From Catellatospora sp. IY07-71 (GTDB lineage Bacteria; Actinomycetota; Actinomycetes; Mycobacteriales; Micromonosporaceae), in contig NZ_AP023360.1 of the NCBI RefSeq assembly GCF_018326265.1, positions 7,499,001 to 7,563,000 on the forward strand: a stretch of DNA of 64,000 nucleotides, given 5' to 3'. Position 1 is the stretch's first letter. Each line of letters opens with the position of its first letter. Shown in pieces: positions 53,001 through 63,656 of this stretch. The position numbers were made by a program, and so were the translations under genes. The notes under the pieces were generated by a model. That model saw nothing but the letters and a program-made list of their open reading frames with translations. It ran no database searches and had not been told where the DNA came from.

Positions 53001-54146
53001 TTAGTTGCCGCGGCCGGCGGCGAGGGAGTCGACGACCTGGATCAGGGTGGCCGCGACCGTCTCGACCTGCGCGTCGGTCAGGTTCGCGTGCATCGGGATG
53101 GCCAGGTGCCGGTCGAACAGGTCCGCCGAGACCGGGCAGGGGTTGGTCTCACCGTACAGCGGCTGCAGGTGCGAGGCGTAGGTGCCGAAGGTGCACTGCA
53201 CGCCGCGCTCGCGCAGCGCCATGGCGACCTCGGCGCGGCTGACCGCCGGGTCCAGCGTCACCACGTACGACTGCCAGGGGTGCTCGCGGTCGGGCGCCTC
53301 GAACGGGACGGTGATCAGCTCGTGGTCCTTGAACAGCTCGCCGTAGCGGGCCGCGATGCGGCGCTTGACGGCCAGCAGCTCCGGCAGCCGGTCCAGCTGG
53401 GCCAGCATGATCGCGGCCTGGATGTCGGAGAGCCGGTAGTTGTAGCCCAGCTCGTCGAAGGTCGGGATGGGCAGCTTGGACAGCTCCGCCCGGGTCAGCG
53501 CGCCCTCGACGCCGTAGGTGTGCAGCTTGCGGGCCTTGGCGGCCAGGTCGGCGCGGTCGGTGACCAGCGCGCCGCCCTCGCCCGAGGTGATGCCCTTGCG
53601 GCCGTGGAAGCTGAACGTGGCGATGTCGGCCAGGCTGCCCGCCGGGCGGCCCTTGTACGTCGCGCCGGCCGAGCAGGCGGCGTCCTCGATGACGAACAGG
53701 CCGTGCTTGTCGGCGATGGCGCGCAGCTCGTCGTAGTCGGCCGGCTGGCCGAACGCGTCGACCGCGATGATGCCCACGGTGCGCGGGGTGATCAGGGACT
53801 CGACCACGGCCGGGTCGATGGTCCAGGTGTCGGGGCGCACGTCGGCGAAGACGGGACGGGCCCCGGTCCACATCACCGAGTGGCCGGTCGCCGGGAAGGT
53901 GTAGTCGCCCACGATCACCTCGTCGCCCGGCTTGACGCCCAGCACCAGCTGCGCCAGGTGCAGCGCCGAGCCGCAGTTGCTCGTGGTCAGCGCGTGCTGC
54001 ACGCCCATCGCGGCGGCGAAGCGCTCCTCGAACTTCTTGCAGGTGGGACCGGCACCCGAGAGCCAGCCTGACGCGAACACCTCGGCGATGGCCGCGAGCT
54101 CCGGCTCGCCGACCGTGGGCTGGCCGAGCGCGATGACGTCAGACAT
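53001..54146 (-). CDS. DegT/DnrJ/EryC1/StrS aminotransferase (2)
   Basis: A 381-residue PLP-dependent sugar aminotransferase, second in the cluster and clearly different from the one at 42994. The PLP Lys is in FSFHGRKGITSGEGG; GDEVIVGDYTFPATGHSVMWTGA and EDAACSAGATYKGR are family signatures. It may act on a 4-keto sugar (for example a C4 amino sugar), but the sugar cannot be told by eye. ATG follows AGGGGAGGTCCCAC. Confidence 0.9.
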   Translation of the reverse strand: MSDVIALGQPTVGEPELAAIAEVFASGWLSGAGPTCKKFEERFAAAMGVQHALTTSNCGSALHLAQLVLGVKPGDEVIVGDYTFPATGHSVMWTGARPVFADVRPDTWTIDPAVVESLITPRTVGIIAVDAFGQPADYDELRAIADKHGLFVIEDAACSAGATYKGRPAGSLADIATFSFHGRKGITSGEGGALVTDRADLAAKARKLHTYGVEGALTRAELSKLPIPTFDELGYNYRLSDIQAAIMLAQLDRLPELLAVKRRIAARYGELFKDHELITVPFEAPDREHPWQSYVVTLDPAVSRAEVAMALRERGVQCTFGTYASHLQPLYGETNPCPVSADLFDRHLAIPMHANLTDAQVETVAATLIQVVDSLAAGRGN

Positions 54147-54267
54147 GTGGGACCTCCCCTTGTGAGCGACCCGAGAAGTGTAGGCCACCGGACCTGGGCG
54201 GTCGCCAGTCGGCCGGGGCTCCGAATGGCCTAAGCTCGACGCCGTTACGGCCGGGCGGAGGAGTGAA

Positions 54268-55464
54268 ATGACTAGGTTTGTGGTGGTCGGTGGCGGAATC
54301 GTGGGTCTTGCCGTCGCGCATCGCCTGCTCACGGACCGTCCCGAGGACTCCGTCACGGTGGTCGAGAAGGAGGCGGGCTGGGCCGCGCACCAGACCGGCC
54401 ACAACTCCGGCGTGATCCACGCGGGCGTCTACTACAAGCCCGGCAGCCTCAAGGCCACCCTGTGCAAGGCCGGCAGCGCGTCGATGGTCGAGTTCTGCAA
54501 GGAGCAGGGCCTGGCGTACGACATCTGCGGCAAGCTGATCGTGGCCACGGACGAGTCCGAGCTGCCCCGCCTGCAGGACCTGCACCAGCGCTCGGTCGCC
54601 AACGGGCTGCCCGTGAAGCTCATCGGCCAGGCCGAGGCCGCCGAGTACGAGCCGCACGTGGCCGCCGTGGCCGCGCTGCACGTCGCCTCCACCGGCATCG
54701 TGGACTTCGGTTCGGTGTGCCGCCGGATCGCCGAGCTGCTCGCCGAGGGCGGCGCGGACCTGCGTACCGAGACCGAGGTCACCGCGATCCGGCAGCGCGC
54801 GGGCGGTGTGGTGGTGACCACCACCAAGGGCGAGATCATCGCCGACGTGCTGATCAACTGCGCGGGCCTGCACGCCGACCGGATCTCCCGGATGGCCGGG
54901 GTCGACACCCCGGTGCGCATCGTCCCGTTCCGCGGGGAGTACTACGAGCTCACCGAGCAGCGCCGTGACCTGGTCAAGGGCCTGATCTACCCCGTGCCGG
55001 ACCCGCAGTTCCCGTTCCTGGGCGTGCACCTGACCAAGATGATCGACGGCACGGTGCACGCGGGCCCGAACGCGGTGCTGGCCACCGCCCGCGAGGGCTA
55101 CTCGTGGGGCAGGATCAGCCCGCGGGACGTCTGGGACGAGGTGACCTACTCCGGGCTCTGGGCGCTGGCCCGCAAGCACTACCGGTACGGCCTGACCGAG
55201 GTGCACCGCTCGCTGTCCCGGAAGAAGTTCGCGGCCAGCCTCGCTCGGCTGGTGCCGGTGCTGACCGGCGAGGACATCGTGCCGGCCGGCGCCGGGGTGC
55301 GCGCCCAGGCCATCCGCCCCGACGGCGGCCTGGTCGACGACTTCCTGATCGTCGAGGCCGAGCGGCAGGTGCACGTGCTCAACGCGCCCTCCCCCGCCGC
55401 CACCAGCTCGTTCGAGATCGCCAAGCACATCGTGTCGCGGCTGCCCGCCGACCTGGCGGCCTGA
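54268..55464 (+). CDS. lhgO: L-2-hydroxyglutarate oxidase (LhgO family)
   Basis: A 398-residue FAD-dependent oxidoreductase of the DAO fold, matching L-2-hydroxyglutarate oxidase along its length: FVVVGGGIVGLAVAHRL, HQTGHNSGVIHAGVYYKPGSLKA, FRGEYYEL, LGVHLTKMIDG and HVLNAPSPAATSSFEI. It oxidises L-2-hydroxyglutarate to 2-oxoglutarate and feeds electrons to quinones or oxygen. Its presence beside an amino-sugar cluster may be more than chance (see findings). ATG 54268 follows GGGCGGAGGAGTGAA. Confidence 0.9.
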   Translation: MTRFVVVGGGIVGLAVAHRLLTDRPEDSVTVVEKEAGWAAHQTGHNSGVIHAGVYYKPGSLKATLCKAGSASMVEFCKEQGLAYDICGKLIVATDESELPRLQDLHQRSVANGLPVKLIGQAEAAEYEPHVAAVAALHVASTGIVDFGSVCRRIAELLAEGGADLRTETEVTAIRQRAGGVVVTTTKGEIIADVLINCAGLHADRISRMAGVDTPVRIVPFRGEYYELTEQRRDLVKGLIYPVPDPQFPFLGVHLTKMIDGTVHAGPNAVLATAREGYSWGRISPRDVWDEVTYSGLWALARKHYRYGLTEVHRSLSRKKFAASLARLVPVLTGEDIVPAGAGVRAQAIRPDGGLVDDFLIVEAERQVHVLNAPSPAATSSFEIAKHIVSRLPADLAA

Positions 55465-55476
55465 CCGCACGCAGCG

Positions 55477-55510
55477 GAAAGGGGCGCCCGGCGGACCGGG
55501 CGCCCCTTTC
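55477..55510. terminator. Bidirectional hairpin terminator
   Basis: 15-bp perfect arms GAAAGGGGCGCCCGG (55477-55491) and its complement (55496-55510), 4-nt loop, between the convergent lhgO and arc genes. Confidence 0.85.
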
Positions 55511-55520
55511 GCTTGCTCGC

Positions 55521-57287
55521 TTACAGGTACTGGCCGGTGTTGCTGGCCGTCTCGATGGACCGGCCCGACTCGGTGCCCTTGCCGCCGGAGACGAGCGTGC
55601 GGATGTACACGATCCGCTCGCCCTTCTTGCCGGAGATCCGTGCCCAGTCGTCCGGGTTCGTGGTGTTCGGCAGGTCCTCGTTCTCGCGGAACTCGTCCAG
55701 GCAGGCGTCCAGCAGGTGCTGCAGGCGCAGGCCCTTCTTGCCCGAGGACAGGAACTCCTTGATCGCCATCTTCTTGCCGCGGTCCACGATGTTCTGGATC
55801 ATGGCGCCGGAGTTGAAGTCCTTGAAGTACAGGACCTCCTTGTCACCGTTGGCGTAGGTGACCTCGAGGAAGCGGTTCTCCTCGGTCTCCGAGTACATCC
55901 GGAGCACCACCGAATTGATCATCGCGTGCACGCACGCGTCGGCGGAACCGCCGTGCTCTGCCAGGTCGTCCGGGGACAGCGGCAGGGTCGACAGGATGTA
56001 CTTGCTGAAGATGTCCTTGGCCGCCTCGGCGTCCGGCCGCTCAATCTTGATCTTGACGTCGAGCCGGCCCGGGCGCAGGATGGCCGGGTCGATCATGTCC
56101 TCGCGGTTCGAGGCGCCGATGATGATGACGTTCTCCAGGCCCTCCACACCGTCGATCTCGCTGAGGAGCTGGGGAACGATGGTGTTCTCCACGTCCGAGG
56201 AGACACCCGAGCCGCGGGTCCGGAAGATCGAGTCCATCTCGTCGAAGAACACGATCACCGGGGTGCCTTCCGAGGCCTTCTCCCGGGCCCGCTGGAAGAT
56301 CAGCCGGATGTGCCGCTCCGTCTCGCCGACGTACTTGTTGAGCAGCTCCGGACCCTTGATGTTCAGGAAGTAGCTGGTCTTCTTCTCCTCGCCGCGCTGC
56401 TCGGCGATCTTCTTGGCCAGCGAGTTCGCCACCGCCTTGGCGATGAGCGTCTTACCGCAGCCGGGAGGACCGTAGAGCAGCACGCCCTTCGGCGGGCGCA
56501 GGTGGTGCTCGCGGAACAGGTCCGCGTGCAGGAAGGGCAGCTCCACCGCGTCGCGGATCTGCTCGATCTGGTGCACCAGACCACCGATGTCGTGGTAGTC
56601 GACGTCCGGCACCTCTTCGAGGACCAGCTCCTCGACCTCGCTCTTGGGGATGCGCTCGTAGGCGTACGCGGAGCGGGGCTCGATCATGAGCGAGTCGCCG
56701 GAACGCAGCGTCCCGCCGATCAGGCCCTCCGCCAGGAACACGATCCGCTCCTCGTCGGCGTGCGAGACCACGAGTGCGCGGTCCCCGCCGTCGAGGATCT
56801 CCTTGAGCAGGACCACCTCGCCGCTGCGCTCGAAGCCGAGCGCGTCGACGATGTTGAGGGCGTCGTTGAGCAGGACCTCCTGCCCACGCTGCAGCGCGTC
56901 GACGTCCAGCGACGGCGACACCGCCACCCGCAGCTTCCGCCCGCCCGTGAAGACGTCCACCGTGCCGTCTTCATGCCGCGCCAGGAAGACGCCGTACCCG
57001 CTGGGCGGTTGCGCCAGCCGGTCGATCTCCTCCTTGAGCGTCACGATCTGGGCGCGCGCCTCCTTCAGCGTGGCCACCAGCCGCTCGTTGTTCTCCGTGA
57101 GCCGCGACAGCTGGGCCTGAGTGGCGGCGAGCCGCTCCTCAAGCTGCCGTACGTGCCGCGGGCTCTCGCTCAACTTGCGCCGCAACAGGGCGAGCTCCTC
57201 TTGCAGGAACGCGACCTGAGTGGAGAGATCGTTGGCTTCCTTCTCCCACCGCGCGGCGCGCGCATCCGCGTCGTCGCTCTTTGCCAC
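55521..57287 (-). CDS. arc: Proteasome-activating AAA ATPase ARC/Mpa
   Basis: A 588-residue hexameric unfoldase that feeds pupylated proteins into the proteasome. N-terminal coiled coil (~10-92) binds Pup; two OB domains follow (~95-225); then the AAA domain: Walker A GPPGCGKT (273-280), Walker [11 protein letters not shown] (344-353), SRH region [17 protein letters not shown]. The C terminus ends Gln-Tyr-Leu (586-588), the motif that docks in the alpha-ring pockets. GTG follows GGGGAGGTGGGAC. It is separated from dop by ~14.5 kb of other genes. Confidence 0.96.
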   Translation of the reverse strand: MAKSDDADARAARWEKEANDLSTQVAFLQEELALLRRKLSESPRHVRQLEERLAATQAQLSRLTENNERLVATLKEARAQIVTLKEEIDRLAQPPSGYGVFLARHEDGTVDVFTGGRKLRVAVSPSLDVDALQRGQEVLLNDALNIVDALGFERSGEVVLLKEILDGGDRALVVSHADEERIVFLAEGLIGGTLRSGDSLMIEPRSAYAYERIPKSEVEELVLEEVPDVDYHDIGGLVHQIEQIRDAVELPFLHADLFREHHLRPPKGVLLYGPPGCGKTLIAKAVANSLAKKIAEQRGEEKKTSYFLNIKGPELLNKYVGETERHIRLIFQRAREKASEGTPVIVFFDEMDSIFRTRGSGVSSDVENTIVPQLLSEIDGVEGLENVIIIGASNREDMIDPAILRPGRLDVKIKIERPDAEAAKDIFSKYILSTLPLSPDDLAEHGGSADACVHAMINSVVLRMYSETEENRFLEVTYANGDKEVLYFKDFNSGAMIQNIVDRGKKMAIKEFLSSGKKGLRLQHLLDACLDEFRENEDLPNTTNPDDWARISGKKGERIVYIRTLVSGGKGTESGRSIETASNTGQYL

Positions 57288-57469
57288 GTCCCACCTCCCC
57301 GGGGGTGTCCTCCCGTCGGTCCTACCTCGTTCGGCCGACGTTTAGGGTGCTCCTAACACTAGCGGCTGATCGCCTCAGTTGAACCCTCCCGACACCCGAG
57401 TACCCAAGAACTGGATCGAGAATCTGGCCGTGCGGCCGACCTCCCCGGCGTTCACGCGCGCCGGGGCGC

Positions 57470-57475
57470 TAGGGT
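57470..57475 (+). promoter_or_regulatory. -10 element of a leaderless ferredoxin transcript
   Basis: TAGGGT, 7 nt before the GTG at 57483, identical in sequence and spacing to the box before the DUF3866 gene. Confidence 0.5.
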
Positions 57476-57482
57476 CGAGTCC

Positions 57483-57767
57483 GTGAGTGAGCTCAGGGTG
57501 CGAGTAGATCAGGACCTCTGCACGGGCGACGGCCTGTGCGTGCAGTACGCCCCCGAGGTGTTCGAGTTCGACGTAGACGGCCTCGCCTACGTCAAGGACG
57601 GCTCCGGCGAACTGCTGATGACCCCCGGCGCGACGGTCGAGATCCCCGCCCACCTCCGCCTCGAGGTCATCGACGCCGCCCAGGAATGCCCCGGCGAGTG
57701 CATCCACATCCAGCGCACCCACGACAGCGAACCCCTCTCAGAAGAGGAGCGCACCGCTCTCCGCTAG
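57483..57767 (+). CDS. Ferredoxin ([3Fe-4S] type)
   Basis: A 94-residue small ferredoxin. Cluster ligands are in DLCTGDGLCVQYAPEVFEFD (C-x5-C) and ECPGECIHI. It is an electron carrier, possibly to P450s; no P450 is adjacent here. It is divergent from arc. The GTG is supported by a -10 box 7 nt upstream and no ribosome site. Confidence 0.88.
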   Translation: MSELRVRVDQDLCTGDGLCVQYAPEVFEFDVDGLAYVKDGSGELLMTPGATVEIPAHLRLEVIDAAQECPGECIHIQRTHDSEPLSEEERTALR

Positions 57768-57802
57768 CCAAACACGGACAAACGTCCCTTCGTCCGCGTG
57801 AT

Positions 57803-57863
57803 GATCGGGGTTTCGTGTCGAAAGGTGCGGTGGGACCGCAGATCTTGACACGAAACCCCGATC
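57803..57863. repeat. 61-bp GATC-bounded palindromic repeat, copy D
   Basis: In this copy the outer 17 bp at each end are exact inverted complements (GATCGGGGTTTCGTGTC). It aligns without gaps with copies A-C. It sits between the convergent ferredoxin gene and the 186-aa hypothetical gene. Confidence 0.85.
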
Positions 57864-57884
57864 ATGCCCCCGAAAGACGGGGCG

Positions 57885-58445
57885 TCAGAGCATGGGGCGG
57901 CCGGCCAGGGAGGCCACGAGCTGGGCGAACTCCTCCAGCCTCGCGATCTGGCCGGTGCCGCCGTCCTCCAGGGTCTTGCCGAAGCGCAGGGCGTCCTGGC
58001 GTACCACGTGGTGCGGGTCGTCCAGGGGGTGGCCGTTGTTCGACTCGTCCAGCGAGCTGAGCAGCAGGTAGACGTCGACGCTGTCGACCCGCAGGTGGTT
58101 GGCGGGGGTGCGGCTCAGGCGGCGGCGGCAGCCGACCTCCGTGATCACCGAGAGCGGCACCACCCGCAGCGAAGAGATCATCGAGCCCGCCGGGCCCTCC
58201 CCAGGCGGAACGTCCTCGCCGTGCCACAGCAGCAGCCGGGAGCCGTCGCAGACGACGACCTCCTGCCACACGCCGTTGTACTCGTTGACGAAGCGCTCCA
58301 GCGTGAACCCGAGCACCTGGGTGCCGCGCAGCACGCCCTCCAGGGCGTCCAGGGCGACCTCGGGGTCGCGCAGGTAGGCGCGCGCCGCCGAGTCCAGGTC
58401 CGGGTACGGCGACCAGTCGGGGAACACGGCCGGGGGCACGTTCAC
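57885..58445 (-). CDS. Conserved actinobacterial protein of unknown function, 186 aa
   Basis: A soluble 186-residue protein without recognised catalytic motifs. Conserved-looking parts are VLGFTLERFVNEYNGVWQEV, VVPLSVITEVGCRRRLSR and DPHHVVRQDALRFGKTLED. I believe this is the small actinobacterial family DUF5998 found next to trmI, but am not certain. GTG at 58445, 8 bp after trmI, so it belongs to a trmI operon. Confidence 0.75.
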   Translation of the reverse strand: MNVPPAVFPDWSPYPDLDSAARAYLRDPEVALDALEGVLRGTQVLGFTLERFVNEYNGVWQEVVVCDGSRLLLWHGEDVPPGEGPAGSMISSLRVVPLSVITEVGCRRRLSRTPANHLRVDSVDVYLLLSSLDESNNGHPLDDPHHVVRQDALRFGKTLEDGGTGQIARLEEFAQLVASLAGRPML

Positions 58446-58453
58446 GGCGTCTC

Positions 58454-60587
<2,134 letters not shown>

Positions 60588-60652
60588 GGCGTCCTCTCCA
60601 TCGTGACCATGCTACGGCCGAGCGGCACGCGGACCGAGTCGTACCGCTCCCC

Positions 60653-60658
60653 TACTGT
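60653..60658 (+). promoter_or_regulatory. -10 element of a leaderless RecB-like transcript
   Basis: TACTGT, 7 nt before ATG 60666. Confidence 0.45.
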
Positions 60659-60665
60659 GTGGGTC

Positions 60666-61595
60666 ATGACAGAGCAGGTGCCCTCCGAACACGGACCGTC
60701 GCAGAGTGCGGATGCGGCGGGCGGCGTTCGTCCCCTCCCCTCGCTGTCGCCCTCGCGGGCGGCGGACTTCAAGACCTGTCCCCTGCTCTACCGTTTCCGC
60801 AGCATCGACCGCATCCCGGAGCAGCCCACCGCCGAGCAGGTACGCGGCACCCTGGTGCACGCCGTGCTGGAGAAGCTGTTCGACTCCCCGGCCACGGCCC
60901 GCACCCGCCCGCTGGCCGAGGAGATGGTCGAGCCGCAGTGGGACCGGCTGGTCGAGGAGCAGCCCGAGTTCGGCACGATCTTCGAGGCCGAGGGCGCGAT
61001 GACCCGCGAGCAGTTCCTCAGCTCCGCGCAGGACCTGCTCGGCGGCTACTTCGCGGTCGAGGACCCGCGCCGGTTCGAGCCCGCCGAGCGCGAGCAGCTG
61101 ATCGAGGCGGTGCTGGGCGCCGAGGGGGGCGAGCAGCTGCTGATCCGCGGCTACATCGACCGGCTGGACGTGTCGCCGGGCGGCGACCTGCGGGTGGTCG
61201 ACTACAAGACCGGCGGGGCGCCGCGGGAGGCGTTCGAGGCGCGGGCGCTGTTCCAGCTGAAGTTCTACGCCCTTGTGCTGTGGCGCACCCGGGGCGTGGT
61301 GCCGCGAGTGCTGCGGCTGCTCTACCTCAAGGACGCCGAGATCTGCGACTACACGCCCGACGCCGAGGAGCTGACGCGTTTCGAGAAGACGCTGTTCGCG
61401 CTGTGGCGGGCGATCGAGAACGCGATCGAGAACCAGGACTTCCGGCCCAAGCCCAGCAAGCTGTGCGGCTGGTGCAGCCACCAGCAGCGCTGCCCGGAGT
61501 TCGGTGGCACGCTGCCGCCGTTCCCGGTGCAGGTCACCGCGCAGACGGTGGACAGCAGGCAGGCCCGGCTGCTGGCGGCCCAGCCGGAGGGGTGA
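60666..61595 (+). CDS. RecB-family PD-(D/E)XK exonuclease with Fe-S cysteines
   Basis: A 309-residue nuclease domain protein of the Cas4/RecB/AddB type. Nuclease motifs: GTLVHAVLE (His), GYIDRLD (Asp), VVDYKTG (Asp and Lys). Cysteines at FKTCPLLYRF near the N terminus and CGWCSHQQRC near the C terminus match the four-cysteine Fe-S staple of this family. It probably processes DNA ends. M. tuberculosis has a homologue (Rv2119) at the same place next to trmI. ATG 60666 is supported by TACTGT 7 nt upstream. Confidence 0.88.
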   Translation: MTEQVPSEHGPSQSADAAGGVRPLPSLSPSRAADFKTCPLLYRFRSIDRIPEQPTAEQVRGTLVHAVLEKLFDSPATARTRPLAEEMVEPQWDRLVEEQPEFGTIFEAEGAMTREQFLSSAQDLLGGYFAVEDPRRFEPAEREQLIEAVLGAEGGEQLLIRGYIDRLDVSPGGDLRVVDYKTGGAPREAFEARALFQLKFYALVLWRTRGVVPRVLRLLYLKDAEICDYTPDAEELTRFEKTLFALWRAIENAIENQDFRPKPSKLCGWCSHQQRCPEFGGTLPPFPVQVTAQTVDSRQARLLAAQPEG

Positions 61596-61605
61596 CCCGA
61601 TCCGG

Positions 61606-61611
61606 TAGCCT
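61606..61611 (+). promoter_or_regulatory. -10 element of a leaderless sensor-kinase transcript
   Basis: TAGCCT, 6 nt before GTG 61618 and just after the nuclease stop. Confidence 0.45.
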
Positions 61612-61617
61612 CGCCGC

Positions 61618-62907
61618 GTGCCCCTGACCCCCGCGCCGTCGCGTTTCCCCTGGTGGAAGCCCACCTGGTGGACGCCGCTGCGCGCCGACGCGGCGCTGGC
61701 GGCGGGGCTGTTCGTGGTGCAGGTGCTGCTGGCGTACGCCCAGCCGTCCTGGCTGATGCAGACGACGCTGGTCACGTTCCTGTGGAGCGCGGTCAGCCTG
61801 GCGCCGATCGTGCTGCGCCGCACCCACCTGTGGTTCGCCATCGGGCTGACGGCGTTCCTCACCGCCGTCGGCACGGTGTGGCCGGACGCGCTGCTGGGCG
61901 GGCAGGGCGTGGCGCTGTGGGTGCTGGCGTACACGGTGGCGGTGTACGAGCCCTGGTGGCGCGCGGTGCTCGGCACCGCCGCGCTGTGGCTGGTCAACGA
62001 CCTGATCTGGGTATGGGCGTACCAGCACGACCTGATGCGCGACACCGACGGCCGCCAGCTCATCTCCATGTCGGCCGGGATCATCGTCAACCTCGCGGTG
62101 ATGGTGATCACGTTCCTGGCCGGGCGGACCGTGCGGGCGCGCCGGGAGGCGTCCGCAGCGCTGGCCGAGCGGGCGCTGGCGGCCGAGGCCAACCAGCAGG
62201 CGCACGCCGAGCAGGCGGTCGCCGAGGAGCGCCGCCGCATCGCCCGCGAGCTGCACGACGTGGTCGCCCACCACGTCAGCGTGATCGGCGTGATGTCCAC
62301 CGGCGCGCGCCGCATGCTGCACCGCGACCCGGCCGCCGCCGACGAGGCGCTGGCCACCATCGAGCAGACCAGCCGCACCACGCTGCGCGAGCTGCGGCGG
62401 CTGCTGTTCGTGCTGCGCTCGGAGAGCGCCCAGGCCGACGACGCGGACGGGCTGAGCCCCACCCCGGGCCTGTCCGGCCTGCGCACCCTGGTGGACCAGG
62501 TCTGCGAGGCGGGACTGTCCACCTCGCTGCGCGTCGACGGCGAGCTGGACGTGGTGGACCCGGGCGTGGCGCTGACGGCGTACCGGATCGTGCAGGAGGC
62601 GCTCACCAACTCGCTCAAGCACGCCGGTCCGGCGCGCGCCGAGGTGCGGCTGAGCGCCGACGGGCGCGAGCTGACGATCGAGGTGTTCGACACCGGGCGC
62701 GGACCGCACACGCGTACCCTCACCGCAGACGGGGTCCCGGCGGGCACCAGCGGTCACGGCCTGCTCGGCATGCGCGAGCGCGTCGCCGTGTACGGCGGCA
62801 CGCTGCGCACCGGTCCCCGTCCGGGCGGCGGTTTCCGGGTGCACGCACGGATCCCCATGGAGCAGGCGGGCCACGTCATGGTCGCCGAGACGCAGGCGGA
62901 GGTCTGA
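61618..62907 (+). CDS. Two-component sensor histidine kinase (NarL/HisKA_3 type)
   Basis: A 429-residue membrane kinase. About five to six helices in ~22-170 form a sensor without a large external domain; a coiled linker follows, then the dimerisation box EERRRIARELHDVVAHHVSV with phospho-acceptor H213, and an ATPase domain ending in GHGLLGMRERVAVYGGTL. The signal is unknown. The response regulator gene begins 3 bp downstream and an ABC transporter gene follows, so this is a likely stress-sensing transport regulator pair. Confidence 0.9.
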   Translation: MPLTPAPSRFPWWKPTWWTPLRADAALAAGLFVVQVLLAYAQPSWLMQTTLVTFLWSAVSLAPIVLRRTHLWFAIGLTAFLTAVGTVWPDALLGGQGVALWVLAYTVAVYEPWWRAVLGTAALWLVNDLIWVWAYQHDLMRDTDGRQLISMSAGIIVNLAVMVITFLAGRTVRARREASAALAERALAAEANQQAHAEQAVAEERRRIARELHDVVAHHVSVIGVMSTGARRMLHRDPAAADEALATIEQTSRTTLRELRRLLFVLRSESAQADDADGLSPTPGLSGLRTLVDQVCEAGLSTSLRVDGELDVVDPGVALTAYRIVQEALTNSLKHAGPARAEVRLSADGRELTIEVFDTGRGPHTRTLTADGVPAGTSGHGLLGMRERVAVYGGTLRTGPRPGGGFRVHARIPMEQAGHVMVAETQAEV

Positions 62908-62910
62908 ACG

Positions 62911-63582
62911 TTGAAGCCGATCCGGGTGCTGCTCGCCGACGACCAGCCCCTGCTGCGCAGCGGGTTCCGCATGGTGCTGGGCGCCGAGCCCGATCTGGAC
63001 ATCGTGGGCGAGGCGGCCGACGGCGTCGAGGCGGTGGACCTGGCCCGGCGTCTGCTGCCCGACGTGGTGCTGATGGACGTGCGCATGCCGCGCCGGGACG
63101 GGGTGGCCGCGACCCGCGACATCACCGCGGCGAAGCTGCCGGTGCGGGTGCTCATCCTGACCACGTTCGACCTCGACGACTACGTGGTGGGCGCGCTGCG
63201 CGCCGGGGCCAGCGGCTTCCTGGCCAAGGACGTGCCCGCCGACGAGCTGGTGGCGGCGATCCGCACGGTCGCCGCGGGCGAGGCGGTGGTCGCGCCGCGC
63301 ATCCTGCGGCGGCTGCTGGACCGCTTCGCCGGGCTGCTGCCCGACCCCGAGGCGACGGTGCCGCACTCGCTGAGCACGCTGACCGAGCGCGAGCGCGAGG
63401 TGCTGGTACACGTGGCCCGGGGACTGTCCAATGCGGAGATCGCGCGGGCGCTGACGGTGAGCGAGACCACGGTCAAGACGCACGTCGGGCACGTGCTGAC
63501 CAAGCTGGGCCTGCGCGACCGGGTGCAGGCGGTGGTGCTGGCCTACGAGACCGGCCTGGTACGACCCGGCTCTCCTACCTGA
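62911..63582 (+). CDS. Two-component response regulator (NarL/LuxR family)
   Basis: A 223-residue regulator: receiver domain (~1-120; acidic pair D10/D11, phospho-acceptor D56 in LMDVRMP, K106 in FLAKDVP) and a C-terminal LuxR-type HTH (~155-215, LTEREREVLVHVARGLSNAEIARAL ... TVKTHVGHVLTKL). TTG start at 62911, after GGAGG. Partner of the kinase 3 bp upstream. Confidence 0.92.
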   Translation: MKPIRVLLADDQPLLRSGFRMVLGAEPDLDIVGEAADGVEAVDLARRLLPDVVLMDVRMPRRDGVAATRDITAAKLPVRVLILTTFDLDDYVVGALRAGASGFLAKDVPADELVAAIRTVAAGEAVVAPRILRRLLDRFAGLLPDPEATVPHSLSTLTEREREVLVHVARGLSNAEIARALTVSETTVKTHVGHVLTKLGLRDRVQAVVLAYETGLVRPGSPT

Positions 63583-63656
63583 GGAGGAGAGCGGCGCGGC
63601 CAAGACCGTCCCAGGGTCTGAGGGAGGGCTGGACACGCGCTGACAGCCTGTGGGGC

